The notes beneath the pieces were generated by a model. That model had not been told where the DNA came from, did not search any database, and was given only the letters and a program-made list of their open reading frames with translations. Position numbers and translations under genes: made by a program. DNA of 64,000 bases from Bosea sp. PAMC 26642 (lineage in GTDB: Bacteria > Pseudomonadota > Alphaproteobacteria > Rhizobiales > Beijerinckiaceae). How positions within the stretch are numbered: position 1 is the first letter of the stretch; the number at the start of each line of letters is the position of its first letter. Location of the stretch: contig NZ_CP014301.1 of the NCBI RefSeq assembly GCF_001562255.1, positions 744,001 through 808,000 on the forward strand. The letters are read 5' to 3'. Below, piece by piece: positions 17,592 through 26,680 of this stretch.

Positions 17592-18326
17592 ATGAACACC
17601 AAGAAATACGTCGCCGAGGCGATCGGCACGTTCTGGCTGACCTTCGCCGGCTGCGGCAGCGCCGTGATCGCAGCGGGTTTTCCACAGGTCGGTATCGGGT
17701 TGCTGGGCGTCTCGCTCGCCTTCGGCCTCACCGTGGTCACTATGGCCTATGCCATCGGCCACATCTCGGGCTGTCATCTCAACCCGGCCGTCACGGTCGG
17801 ACTCGCGGCGGGCGGACGCTTCCCGGGCGGGCAGGTCGCACCCTATGTCGCGGCTCAGGTCGCCGGCGGCATCCTCGGCGCTCTGGTGCTCTATCTGATC
17901 GCAAGCGGCGCACCGGGCTTCGACCTCGCCAAGGGCTTCGCCTCGAACGGCTATGGCGATCACTCGCCGGGCAAATACAGCCTGTTCGCCGCGCTTCTGA
18001 CCGAGATCGTGATGACGGCGATGTTCCTCTTCATCATCATGGGCTCGACCCATGGCAAGGCGCCGGCCGGTTTCGCTCCGCTCGCCATCGGGCTCGGCCT
18101 TTGCCTGATCCACCTGGTCAGCATTCCGGTGACGAACACGTCGGTCAATCCGGCCCGCAGCACCGGCGTCGCCCTGTTCGCAGGCGGTGCGGCGATCGGG
18201 CAGCTCTGGCTGTTCTGGGTCGCCCCCCTGATCGGCGGCGCTCTGGGCGGCATCGCCTATCGCTGGCTGAGCGACGAACCGCGCGGGCAGGTCACGGGCA
18301 CGGCGCCGGCAGTCCCCGCCGAATAG
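17592..18326 (+). CDS. aqpZ: Aquaporin Z
   Basis: 244 residues with six membrane helices and two half-helix NPA motifs ([11 protein letters not shown] and SVNPARSTG). The arginine of the selectivity filter follows the second NPA, and the [28 protein letters not shown] block is that of water-specific AqpZ. The start at 17592 gives [16 protein letters not shown]. It is a plus-strand gene between minus-strand lepB and acpS, so it interrupts a normally contiguous operon. Confidence 0.93.
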   Translation: MNTKKYVAEAIGTFWLTFAGCGSAVIAAGFPQVGIGLLGVSLAFGLTVVTMAYAIGHISGCHLNPAVTVGLAAGGRFPGGQVAPYVAAQVAGGILGALVLYLIASGAPGFDLAKGFASNGYGDHSPGKYSLFAALLTEIVMTAMFLFIIMGSTHGKAPAGFAPLAIGLGLCLIHLVSIPVTNTSVNPARSTGVALFAGGAAIGQLWLFWVAPLIGGALGGIAYRWLSDEPRGQVTGTAPAVPAE

Positions 18327-18357
18327 GTGGGCTCGGCGCCACTCTCTCCGCGGTCGC

Positions 18358-18759
18358 TCAACCGATCGGCCGGGCCTCGATCACCACGAAGGCCTGCGCC
18401 AGCGGCGGGTCGTCGGTGAGCGAGACATGGACGATGGCTTCGTGCCCGGCCGGCGTCATCGCCTTCAGCCGTTCCGCCGCGCCGCCCGTCAGCCTCAAGG
18501 TCGGCCGCCCGCCCGGCAGATTGATCACTTCCATGTCGCGCCAGAACACCCCGGCACGCAGGCCGGTGCCGAGCGCTTTGGAGCAGGCCTCTTTGGCCGC
18601 GAAGCGGCGGGCATAGGAGGCCGCCCGCGTCGCGCGCCGGTCGGACTTTGCCCGCTCGCCCTCCGTGAAGATGCGGTGGGTGAAGCGCTCGCCGAAGCGG
18701 GCAAGCGATTTCTCGATGCGCGTGATGTCGCAGAGGTCGGAGCCGATACCGAGGATCAT
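18358..18759 (-). CDS. acpS: Holo-[acyl-carrier-protein] synthase
   Basis: 133 residues. The signature [16 protein letters not shown] holds the magnesium-binding aspartate, and [16 protein letters not shown] holds the conserved glutamate and lysine. The enzyme transfers 4'-phosphopantetheine to acyl carrier protein. No strong Shine-Dalgarno is seen. The stop of the upstream antitoxin-like gene is only 10 bp away, so acpS may depend on readthrough from pdxJ and the toxin-antitoxin pair. Confidence 0.95.
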   Translation of the reverse strand: MILGIGSDLCDITRIEKSLARFGERFTHRIFTEGERAKSDRRATRAASYARRFAAKEACSKALGTGLRAGVFWRDMEVINLPGGRPTLRLTGGAAERLKAMTPAGHEAIVHVSLTDDPPLAQAFVVIEARPIG

Positions 18760-18769
18760 GGCCAGACCG

Positions 18770-19144
18770 TCAAGCGACTGCCCGCAGATCGAAGCCGGCA
18801 TGGATCACGTCGAAGGGCACGAGCACCTTGCCGTCGTCGGTTCGCTCCACGATGCCCCAGTCTATCATCGCTGTCACATCGTCATGCACGCGTCTGATAT
18901 CGCGGCCTAGCGCGCGGGCAAGCCCGCGAATGCTCGCGGGCCCGATCGTCTGAAGCCGCTCGATCAACTCCCAGCGCTTCGGAGTGATGACCGCAAAGAG
19001 TTGCGCGGGCGAACTGAAGGTCAATGTCGTCACAGGGTCGGAGGGCTCGCCGCTGCGCCAGGCCGAGACGAAACCGCGGCCCATCTCGCGTAGCACCTCT
19101 TCGGCGCTGCGTTCTGTCTCGATGCGAATGACGGCGCGCCTCAT
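18770..19144 (-). CDS. TumA-type HTH antitoxin (HVO_A0114-like)
   Basis: 124 residues. The C-terminal half is a winged helix ([45 protein letters not shown]), a pattern found in HVO_A0114-family DNA-binding proteins that act as antitoxins beside TumE-type toxins. The start overlaps the toxin stop by four bases (ATGA at 19144-19141). The order is toxin first, antitoxin second, which differs from most classic pairs. It should neutralise the toxin and repress the operon; both are inferred from the family. Confidence 0.75.
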   Translation of the reverse strand: MRRAVIRIETERSAEEVLREMGRGFVSAWRSGEPSDPVTTLTFSSPAQLFAVITPKRWELIERLQTIGPASIRGLARALGRDIRRVHDDVTAMIDWGIVERTDDGKVLVPFDVIHAGFDLRAVA

Positions 19145-19425
19145 GCGACCAACCTCTCTAGAACATCGGCGAGAAAGTCTTCAATCAGTTTCTCGGGCGA
19201 CGTGAATTCGTAGAACATCTCGACGCCATCGAGATGGCGATGATCACCCTTGCCACGTTCGTTGTCGTAGCCGACGATCCTGACGCCGTTGCGGCCGAAA
19301 TACAGACGATACTTGTATGGATGCTTGCTGCCGAGGACAGGCTTTGGGAGCTTCCAAATCACGAGCTCGGCGATCGAACCGTCCGGGAGCACAAATTTCT
19401 CATTGTGTACCCGGACAGCCTTCAT
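19141..19425 (-). CDS. TumE-family toxin (DUF6516-like)
   Basis: 94 residues. The sequence MKAVRVHNEKFVLPDGSIAELVIWKLP...KYRLYFGRNGVRIVGYDNERGKGDHRH matches what is annotated as the TumE family of toxin-antitoxin toxins, with the hallmark GYDNERGKGDHRH. The C-terminus (MFYEFTSPEKLIEDFLADVLE) is typical too. Its biochemical target is not evident from sequence. It lies 33 bp after pdxJ and in the same direction, so it may be expressed from the pdxJ promoter unless it has its own. Confidence 0.78.
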   Translation of the reverse strand: MKAVRVHNEKFVLPDGSIAELVIWKLPKPVLGSKHPYKYRLYFGRNGVRIVGYDNERGKGDHRHLDGVEMFYEFTSPEKLIEDFLADVLERLVA

Positions 19426-19458
19426 GTTGTCATGTATGTCATCGGCTGATTGCCGCTG

Positions 19459-20214
19459 TCAAACGACACTTCCGCGTCCCGCGTCCATCGCCGCGCGCAT
19501 CTGCGCGATCGCTGCCTCGAATCCGACGAAGATCGCCTCGCCGATCAGGAAATGGCCGATGTTGAACTCGACGAAGTCCGGCACGGCGGCGAGCAGCCGC
19601 GCCGTGTCGTAGTCGAGCCCGTGCCCGGCATGGACCTCGATCCCGAGCGACGCTGCATAGGCCGCCCCGTGCGCCAGGCGCGCGAATTCCGCCTTGGCCT
19701 TCCCGTCATGCCTATCGGCCACGGCGTGGCACCACGTGCCGGTATGGAGTTCGACGACCGGCGCGCCGAGCTTCGCCGCCATGGCAATCGGTGCCTCGTC
19801 GGCCTCGATGAACAGCGAGACGCGGCAGCCGGCCTCGCGCAGCAGGGCGATGCGCGGGGCGAGCATGTTTTCCTGACCGACGACGTCAAGACCGCCCTCG
19901 GTGGTGCGCTCCTCGCGCTTCTCCGGCACGAGGCAGGCGGCATGGGGTTTCAGCCGCCGCGCCAGCGCGATCATCTCGTCGGTCGCCGCCATCTCGAAAT
20001 TCAGCGGCTTGGTCAGCTCAACCGCCAGCCGCTCCATGTCGGCGTCGCGGATGTGGCGGCGGTCTTCGCGCAGATGCGCGGTAATGCCGTCGGCGCCGGC
20101 CGCGATCGCCAGATGGGCGGCCCGCACCGGGTCGGGCAGGGCGCCGCCGCGCGCATTCCGCACGGTCGCGACATGGTCGATGTTGACACCCAGCCGCAAG
20201 CGTTTTGCCGTCAT
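19459..20214 (-). CDS. pdxJ: Pyridoxine 5'-phosphate synthase
   Basis: 251 residues. The first strand [19 protein letters not shown], the [14 protein letters not shown] block, the catalytic glutamate in FEMAATDEM and VELHTGTWC are all conserved. PdxJ condenses 1-deoxyxylulose 5-phosphate with 3-amino-2-oxopropyl phosphate to give pyridoxine 5'-phosphate. A pdxJ-acpS pair is usual in alphaproteobacteria; here two toxin-antitoxin genes separate them. Confidence 0.96.
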   Translation of the reverse strand: MTAKRLRLGVNIDHVATVRNARGGALPDPVRAAHLAIAAGADGITAHLREDRRHIRDADMERLAVELTKPLNFEMAATDEMIALARRLKPHAACLVPEKREERTTEGGLDVVGQENMLAPRIALLREAGCRVSLFIEADEAPIAMAAKLGAPVVELHTGTWCHAVADRHDGKAKAEFARLAHGAAYAASLGIEVHAGHGLDYDTARLLAAVPDFVEFNIGHFLIGEAIFVGFEAAIAQMRAAMDAGRGSVV

Positions 20215-20462
20215 CGCATGTCCCCCGTCGTCGGCGCTGCTTAGACGCAGCGCGCGCCTAGCTCAAGAAAAGGAATGTGATCGCTGGGGCCACGGACGCT
20301 GATGGATCGCGCCGACGGATGCCGACAACTGGCCGGTCCGCCTTGGGGGTTCGCTAACCCTGCCGGCAGGCTCTCCTCGCGCCGTCATGCGCCGAAGGCA
20401 ATCATCAACGGCTTGCGCCTAGCTTGCCGGTGCGACGGGGTGGGTGAAAGGCGGACGATATC

Positions 20463-22175
20463 GTGCAGCTGGCAGTCAACAGGGCGGCTTTCGAGAACAC
20501 GAGCACGGTCGAGCGGCGCGATGTGGCGCAGGATGCCGATCGCGTTCTCGGCCGCGTGATCTCCTGCGATGGTTCGCGCGCCACGATCGCCTCGACAGTC
20601 TCCGCCGCCGGTCGTCTCGGGCCCGACACCTGGACGATCGGGCGCATGATCTCGATCAACCTCGGCCGCACGCGTGTGGTCGGCCTGGTCTTCCAGATGC
20701 GCGCCGTCGAGAACCGCTGGCAGGACGATGCCGAGAATGCGGTCCATGTCGACGTCGAACTTCTCGGCGAGGTCGCAGAGAGCCCTGCCGGTGTCACGCG
20801 CTTCCAGAACGGCATCAGCACCTACCCCCCCATCGGCACGATCGCGCATCGCATCCGCGCCGGCGACCTCGCCCTCGTTCACGATCTCGGCGACCGGGCC
20901 GGCATCGACATCGGCGAACTGACGCAGGACGCCGGCATCCCTGCGACCATCTGCATGGAAGACATGCTGTCGCGCCATTTCGCCATTCTAGGCACCACGG
21001 GCGTCGGCAAGTCGAGCGCGGTCGCGCTGCTGCTGCGCCGGGCGATCGCGGTCAAGCCGCGGCTGCGCGTCCTGGTACTCGATCCCCATAACGAATATGC
21101 CAGCGCCTTTCCCGACAAGAGCGTGGTGATCGATGCCGAGCGCCTCGATCTGCCGTTCTGGATGTTCCGCGTCGAGGAATTCGCCGATGTCGTCTTTCGC
21201 GGGCGCACGCCGCTGGAGGACGAGGCCGATATCCTGCGCGAGGTCATCGGCATGGCCCGAGCGCGTTATCGCGCGCCCTCCAGTCGTGACATGGCGCGCG
21301 ACCTCGGCTCGTCGCTGTTGAAGCGCCCGCTTGATGTCGCTGCCGAATGGCGGCCATCGGACAAGCTCGGAAGCTCGGCCGACGCACCGACGCCCTATCG
21401 CATGACCGATGCGCTCGCGGTTCTCGACGAACTGACCGGCCTGCACGAGATCCGGTATCCGCGTGCCACGTTGCGCTCGCTCAAGGTCCGCGTCGAGACG
21501 CTCTATGCCGATCCGCGCTACGGCTTCATGTTCGCTCGCGCCAACATGAACGAGACGATGGCCCCCGTCATCGGCCAAATCTTCCGCATTCCCCAGCATG
21601 GCCGCCCGATCACGGTGTTCCAGCTCGCCGGCCTGCCCGCGGAGGTCGTCAACGCCGTGGCCTCGGTGTTGGCTCGCATAGCCTTCGATCTCGCCATGGC
21701 GAGCCGCGGTGGCTACGAGATTCTGCTGCTGTGCGAGGAGGCGCATCGCTACGTTCCCTCCGACCCGGCCCAAGGCTTCGCGCCGACACGCCAGGCCATC
21801 GCCCGCATCGCCAAGGAAGGCCGCAAATACGGCGCCTATCTCGGCATCGTGACCCAGCGCCCGGGCGAACTCGATTCGACCATCCTGTCGCAATGCTCGA
21901 CGATCTTCGCAATGCGCCTCGCCAATGAGCGCGACCAGCAGATCATCCGCGCGGCCATCGCCGACGCCTCGGCCTCGACCATCAACTTCCTCTCCTCGAT
22001 CGGCAATCGCGAAGCGATCGCCTTTGGAGAGGGCGTAGCGACGACGATGCGGATGCGCTTCGCCACGCTGGAGCCCGCCGAACTGCCGGCCATGGCCGGG
22101 CTGCGGACGGAAGTCGCCGGCGCGCGCGAGCCCCTTCTGGAGGAACTGGTCGGCCGGATGCGCGGCGCGGGCTGA
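20463..22175 (+). CDS. HerA-like hexameric ATPase (DUF87)
   Basis: 570 residues from a GTG start with weak ribosome-binding signal. The N-terminal HAS-barrel-like part (about 25-150) is followed by the RecA-like core: Walker [10 protein letters not shown] at about 177-185, Walker [12 protein letters not shown] at about 420-430 and an arginine-finger region [12 protein letters not shown]. This is the HerA/FtsK-superfamily DNA translocase fold. HerA proteins often pair with NurA or other nucleases; no NurA lies beside it. It precedes rpoZ by 106 bp and may fill the point where the housekeeping operon was rearranged. Confidence 0.88.
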   Translation: MQLAVNRAAFENTSTVERRDVAQDADRVLGRVISCDGSRATIASTVSAAGRLGPDTWTIGRMISINLGRTRVVGLVFQMRAVENRWQDDAENAVHVDVELLGEVAESPAGVTRFQNGISTYPPIGTIAHRIRAGDLALVHDLGDRAGIDIGELTQDAGIPATICMEDMLSRHFAILGTTGVGKSSAVALLLRRAIAVKPRLRVLVLDPHNEYASAFPDKSVVIDAERLDLPFWMFRVEEFADVVFRGRTPLEDEADILREVIGMARARYRAPSSRDMARDLGSSLLKRPLDVAAEWRPSDKLGSSADAPTPYRMTDALAVLDELTGLHEIRYPRATLRSLKVRVETLYADPRYGFMFARANMNETMAPVIGQIFRIPQHGRPITVFQLAGLPAEVVNAVASVLARIAFDLAMASRGGYEILLLCEEAHRYVPSDPAQGFAPTRQAIARIAKEGRKYGAYLGIVTQRPGELDSTILSQCSTIFAMRLANERDQQIIRAAIADASASTINFLSSIGNREAIAFGEGVATTMRMRFATLEPAELPAMAGLRTEVAGAREPLLEELVGRMRGAG

Positions 22176-22281
22176 GGTCGCTGCCGCGGGGGCAGCAAAA
22201 TCTTGCATCCCCCCGGCTTTGCCTGTAAGGCCGGGGCCAACCATATCCCCCTGCATCGCCAAGATCAGAAGGAGCCGCCCC

Positions 22282-22674
22282 ATGGCTCGCGTTACCGTTG
22301 AGGACTGCATCGACAAGGTCGATAACCGCTTCGAGCTGGTTCTGCTCGCGAGCCACCGCGCCCGCATGATCCAGTCCGGCTCGGCGATCCTGGTCGCCCG
22401 CGACAACGACAAGAACCCGGTCGTCGCCCTGCGCGAGATTGCCGACGAGAAGCTTAAGCCCGAGGATCTGAAGGAAGACCTGATCCATTCGCTGCAGAAG
22501 CATGTCGAGGTCGACGAGCCCGAGGCCGAGACCGTGCCGCTGCTGGCGGCTCCCGGTCAGAGCGCTTCGACTCCCGATTCGGAAGTCCAGTTCGACCGCA
22601 TGAGCGAGGACGACCTGCTGCGTGGCCTCGACGGCCTCGTGCCGCCGACCGAGAGCGCCGACGACGAGGATTGA
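22282..22674 (+). CDS. rpoZ: RNA polymerase omega subunit
   Basis: 130 residues. [33 protein letters not shown] and [12 protein letters not shown] are the conserved omega core. AAGGAG lies 8 bases upstream of the ATG. The C-terminus is an acidic tail (SADDED), usual for alphaproteobacteria. The gene is followed by a clear terminator and then rsh, the usual rpoZ-rsh neighbourhood linking polymerase to ppGpp. Confidence 0.97.
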   Translation: MARVTVEDCIDKVDNRFELVLLASHRARMIQSGSAILVARDNDKNPVVALREIADEKLKPEDLKEDLIHSLQKHVEVDEPEAETVPLLAAPGQSASTPDSEVQFDRMSEDDLLRGLDGLVPPTESADDED

Positions 22675-22720
22675 TCCTGCATTCGCAGCGATTGAATCAA
22701 GATCTTCATTCGATTTGCTA

Positions 22721-22744
22721 AAGCCCGGCCCTGCCGGGCTTTTT
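22721..22744 (+). terminator. Rho-independent terminator after rpoZ
   Basis: A 9-bp perfect stem (AAGCCCGGC / GCCGGGCTT) with a CCT loop is followed by a T-run to 22744. It lies 47 bp after the rpoZ stop and 96 bp before rsh, so rsh probably has its own promoter or depends on partial readthrough. Confidence 0.9.
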
Positions 22745-22839
22745 CATGCCGGCAATGCCGATATTCGCCTTGCCGCTGGTCGCCGCGGCGCCGATATTGA
22801 CAGGGCGGCGGACAACAAGCAGGCGAGGCAAGAGCCCGT

Positions 22840-25068
22840 ATGGGCATGATGCGGCAATACGAGCTCGTTGACAGGGTCAGGAGCTACAACCCCAACACCG
22901 ACGAAGACCTGCTCAACCGGGCCTATGTCTATGCCATGCGCGCCCATGGCACGCAGAAGCGCGCCTCAGGCGATCCGTTCTTCGCCCATCCGCTCGAAGT
23001 CGCGGCACTCCTCACCGATCTCAAGCTCGACGACGCCACCATCGTCGCGGCCGTCCTGCACGACACGGTCGAGGACACGGCAGCGACGCTCGAAGAGATC
23101 GAGAGCATGTTCGGCCCCGATATCCGCCGGCTGGTGGACGGGCTGACCAAGATCAAGAAGCTCGATCTCGTCTCCAAAAAGGCGGCCCAGGGCGAGAACT
23201 TCCGCAAGCTCCTGCTCGCCATCGTCGACGACGTCCGGGTCCTGCTGGTCAAGCTCGCCGACCGGCTGCATAACATGCGCACGCTGCACTACATGGCGCC
23301 CGAGAAGCGCCTGCGCATCGCCGAGGAGACGGCCGAGATCTACGCCCCGCTCGCCGGCCGCATGGGTATGCAGGAGCTGCGCGAGGAGCTTGAGGAACTG
23401 GCGTTCCGCCACATCAAGCCCGAGGCCCACGCCACGGTGACCAAACGGCTGGAGGAGGTGACCGAGCGCGAGGGCAAGGTCATCGGCGCGATCGAGAAGG
23501 ACCTGAAGGACAAGCTTGCCGCGCGCGGCATCCAGGCCGATGTCTCGGGCCGACGCAAGCGTCCCTATTCGATCTGGAAGAAGATGGAGCGCAAATCGGT
23601 CTCCTTCGAGCAGCTTTCCGACATCTTCGGCTTCCGCGTCATCGTCGCCCAGCCGGAGGATTGCTACCGCGTGCTGGGCATCGTCCACATGACCTGGCCG
23701 ATGGTGCCCGGCCGCTACAAGGACTACATCTCGACGCCCAAGCAGAACGATTATCGCTCGATCCACACCACCGTCGTCGGGCCGGGCCACAGCCGCGTCG
23801 AACTGCAGATCCGTACCGACACGATGGACCGCATCGCCGAATACGGCATCGCCGCCCATGCCCACTACAAGGACGGCCGGGCCGCCGAACTCACGCAGTT
23901 CGCCGATGAGAGCCGGGCCTATCAATGGCTCAGGCGCACGGTCGATCTCCTGGCCGAGGGCGACAGCCCCGAGGAGTTCCTGGAGCACACCAAGCTCGAA
24001 CTCTTCCACGACCAGGTCTTCTGCTTCACGCCGAAGGGCCGCCTGATCGCCCTGCCGCGCGGCGCGACCCCGATCGATTTCGCCTATGCGATCCACACCA
24101 ATGTCGGCAATACCGCCGTCGGCGCCAAGATCAACGGCCGCATCGCGCCGCTGCTGACCGAACTCCAGAATGGCGACGAGGTCGAGATCACCCGCGCCGA
24201 GGGCCAGGTTCCGCCCGCCGCATGGGAATCGCTCGTCGTCACCGGCAAGGCCCGCGCCGCGATCCGTCGCGCCACCCGCACCGCCGTGCGCCGGCAATAT
24301 GCCGGCCTTGGCCGCCAGATCCTGGAGCGGGCCTTCCAGCGCGCCGAGCGCCCCTTCACCGACGAAAAGCTCAAGGCCGCGCTGAGACGGCTCGCCCGCA
24401 CCGCCGTCGACGACGTGCTGGCGGCGGTGGGCCGTGGCGAGATGTATTCCGGCGACGTCGTCAAGGCGGTCTATCCCGACCTCGAACTCGAGAAGCGGGG
24501 CGCGCCGGAGCCGAAATCCGTCGGCGCCGGAACCGGCAACGGCAAGGGCTGGTTTGGGCTGCCCAGGGGCGACAACCTCAAATTCAAGCTCGCCGACGAG
24601 TCGTCCGATGAACCGAACGCGATTCCGATCAGGGGCCTCGGCGGCGATCTGCCGGTGCGCTTCGCGCCCGATGGCGGCGCCGTGCCCGGCGACCGCATCG
24701 TCGGCATCCTGACGCCAGGCGAGGGCGTCACGATCTATCCGATCCAGTCGACGGCGCTTGCAGCCTTCGACAACGAACCCGACCGCTGGCTCGACGTGCG
24801 CTGGGATCTCGACGACAAGGCGCCGCAGCGTTTCCCCGCCCGCATCATGCTGAAGTCGATCAACGAGCCCGGCTCGCTCGCCCAGATCACCACGACGATC
24901 GCCGAACACGACGGCAATATCGACGCCGTCGCGATGAACCGGCCGAACGCGGACTTCACCGACGTCACCATCGACCTGACGGTCTGGGACCTGAAGCATC
25001 TCAGCGCCATCATCAGCGAATTGCGCGAGAAGCGCGTGATCAGCCGGGTGGAGCGGGTGGTTGGGTAG
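22840..25068 (+). CDS. rsh: Bifunctional (p)ppGpp synthetase/hydrolase (RelA/SpoT homologue)
   Basis: 742 residues, the usual Rsh length. The hydrolase HD domain is intact (HPLEVAALL, VLHDTVEDT, KLADRLHNMRTL). The synthetase domain follows (RKRPYSIWKKM, YKDYISTPKQNDYRSIHTTV, ELQIRTDTMDRIAEYGIAAH), then a TGS domain (FTPKGRLIALPRGATPIDFAYAIHT) and a C-terminal ACT domain. Both activities appear intact, fitting the single long Rsh of alphaproteobacteria that controls the stringent response. Confidence 0.97.
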   Translation: MGMMRQYELVDRVRSYNPNTDEDLLNRAYVYAMRAHGTQKRASGDPFFAHPLEVAALLTDLKLDDATIVAAVLHDTVEDTAATLEEIESMFGPDIRRLVDGLTKIKKLDLVSKKAAQGENFRKLLLAIVDDVRVLLVKLADRLHNMRTLHYMAPEKRLRIAEETAEIYAPLAGRMGMQELREELEELAFRHIKPEAHATVTKRLEEVTEREGKVIGAIEKDLKDKLAARGIQADVSGRRKRPYSIWKKMERKSVSFEQLSDIFGFRVIVAQPEDCYRVLGIVHMTWPMVPGRYKDYISTPKQNDYRSIHTTVVGPGHSRVELQIRTDTMDRIAEYGIAAHAHYKDGRAAELTQFADESRAYQWLRRTVDLLAEGDSPEEFLEHTKLELFHDQVFCFTPKGRLIALPRGATPIDFAYAIHTNVGNTAVGAKINGRIAPLLTELQNGDEVEITRAEGQVPPAAWESLVVTGKARAAIRRATRTAVRRQYAGLGRQILERAFQRAERPFTDEKLKAALRRLARTAVDDVLAAVGRGEMYSGDVVKAVYPDLELEKRGAPEPKSVGAGTGNGKGWFGLPRGDNLKFKLADESSDEPNAIPIRGLGGDLPVRFAPDGGAVPGDRIVGILTPGEGVTIYPIQSTALAAFDNEPDRWLDVRWDLDDKAPQRFPARIMLKSINEPGSLAQITTTIAEHDGNIDAVAMNRPNADFTDVTIDLTVWDLKHLSAIISELREKRVISRVERVVG

Positions 25069-25102
25069 GCGCGCGTCCTCGCGCCAGCTCGGTTAGCGAG
25101 CC

Positions 25103-25846
25103 ATGGAATGGACCGACCAGGGTACGATCATCGGCGCGCGCCAGCATGGCGAGAATTCGGTGATCCTCGAGGTGATGACGGCCGGCCACGGCCGCCATCT
25201 CGGTCTCGTGCGCGGCGGTCGCTCCTCGAAGCAGCAGCCCGTGCTCCAGCCCGGAAACGCCGTCTTGCTGACTTGGCGGGCGCGCCTCGACGAGCATCTC
25301 GGCGAATACAAGGTCGAGCTGTTGCGATCCCATGCGGCAAGGCTGATCGAGGCCCCGGTCGCGCTCTATGGCCTGGCGACGATCGCAGCCCTGCTGCGCC
25401 TGCTGCCGGAACGCGATCCCCATCCCGCTTTGCACGAGGGGCTGACGGTGCTGATCCAGCATCTCGATGAACTCGGCCTGGCGCCGGCGCTGGTGGTGCG
25501 CTTCGAGATCGCGATGCTGGCCGAACTCGGCTTCGGCCTCGATTTGACGCGATGCGCGGTCACCGGCTCACCCGACGATCTCAGCCATGTCTCGCCGAAA
25601 TCGGGCAAGGCGGTCAGCCGCAAGGAAGCCGCTCCCTATCTCGACCGGCTGCTTCCGCTGCCGGCGTTTCTCAGTGAGGGGCAGGGGGCGCGCGCGCCTG
25701 GCGCTGCCGACATCGCGGCAGGCTTTGCACTTACAGGCTTCTTCCTGCGTCGCTACGTCTTGGAGCCGCGCGGTTTGGGCGAGCCGCCGGAGCGGGCGCG
25801 GCTGGTCGAGATCGCCGCCCGCGCATCCTTGGCGTCCGAGGTCTGA
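25103..25846 (+). CDS. recO: DNA repair protein RecO
   Basis: 247 residues. The OB-fold start MEWTDQGTIIGARQHGENSVILEVMTAGHGRHLGLVRGGRS and the R-x-L-L-P-E region match RecO, which loads RecA on SSB-coated gaps together with RecR. The last 94 bases overlap the 3' end of the convergent DUF1003 gene. In related genomes recO usually follows era and precedes parC; here it follows rsh directly. Confidence 0.95.
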   Translation: MEWTDQGTIIGARQHGENSVILEVMTAGHGRHLGLVRGGRSSKQQPVLQPGNAVLLTWRARLDEHLGEYKVELLRSHAARLIEAPVALYGLATIAALLRLLPERDPHPALHEGLTVLIQHLDELGLAPALVVRFEIAMLAELGFGLDLTRCAVTGSPDDLSHVSPKSGKAVSRKEAAPYLDRLLPLPAFLSEGQGARAPGAADIAAGFALTGFFLRRYVLEPRGLGEPPERARLVEIAARASLASEV

Positions 25847-26544
25847 GCGCTGCGGAGTTCCTGCAGCAACTCGATCTGGACCTCCTGGATTTCGGCAAGC
25901 CTCTGCCATTGCCGGTTCACCAGATGGTCCATCTTCTCGTGCAGATGGCGGATTTCGAGCTCGGCCTTGAGGTTGACCTGATAGTCGTTGCGCGAGCGGG
26001 CTCGATCCTTCGCCTCCTGGCGCTGCTGGCTCATCATGATGACGGGCGCCTGCACGGCTGCCAGGCATGACAGCAGCAGATTGAGCAGGATGAAGGGGTA
26101 GGGGTCGAAGCTCGTGGCTCCGAGAATATTGATCGCCATCCAGAAGGCGATGACGACGCCAAACGAGATCAGGAAGGCCCAGCTGCCGCCGAAGGTCGCG
26201 ACGCTGTCGGCGAGACGCTGGCCGAAGGTCCGGTCGCGATCGATCTCGTCATCGGTGTTGCTGGTGATCAGCTCGGAGCGGGCGAGGCTTTCGGCCACCT
26301 GCTTGTCGAGTTCGCTCATCTCGCCGCGTTCGCTCGCCAGCATGGCGTTGACATAGCGCGAGCGGTAGAGCGCCACCTGGTCCTGGCCGATCAGCGCATG
26401 GGCCGGCAGTTCGGGATGGTCGCTGCGGATCGCATCGGCGAGCGCCGGCCGCAGCGCATCGAGGCTGACCAGCTCTTGCCGCGGCAGGGCTCGCCCGGTC
26501 AGGGCACATGCCGCGGTTCCTGCGCTGTGTTCGTGGTTCGGCAT
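25753..26544 (-). CDS. DUF1003 membrane protein
   Basis: 263 residues. A cytoplasmic N-terminus with a CALTGRALPRQELVSLDALRP start (a short C-x-L-S/T-G-like motif) leads to two membrane helices (SWAFLISFGVVIAFWMAINI and FILLNLLLSCLAAVQAPVIMMSQQRQ), the DUF1003 signature, then a long basic helical tail. The function is unknown. Its last 31 codons run antiparallel over the end of recO. It is divergent from parC with a 136-bp gap. Confidence 0.88.
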   Translation of the reverse strand: MPNHEHSAGTAACALTGRALPRQELVSLDALRPALADAIRSDHPELPAHALIGQDQVALYRSRYVNAMLASERGEMSELDKQVAESLARSELITSNTDDEIDRDRTFGQRLADSVATFGGSWAFLISFGVVIAFWMAINILGATSFDPYPFILLNLLLSCLAAVQAPVIMMSQQRQEAKDRARSRNDYQVNLKAELEIRHLHEKMDHLVNRQWQRLAEIQEVQIELLQELRSAQTSDAKDARAAISTSRARSGGSPKPRGSKT

Positions 26545-26680
26545 GGCGTCGCTCCGCGGTGTGCTTTAGGCCCGTATCGGTCGATTCTACGTGTGGACAC
26601 CGGGCTGCATCCTTGTAGTCGCGTGATTCGCGCCGTGCGATAGAGACGGCGCAAAGAATCGTGAGCGAGGTAGGCAAGCA

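Noticed and set aside
20340..20372. Possible tRNA T-arm-like hairpin (GGGTTCGCTAACCC)
   Set aside because: The loop lacks the GGTTCGAAT/C pattern and no acceptor, D-arm or anticodon arm can be drawn around it.
22966..24999. 677-codon open frame antisense to rsh
   Set aside because: The sense strand is a complete Rsh with all motifs; the antisense product has no recognisable domain or start signal.
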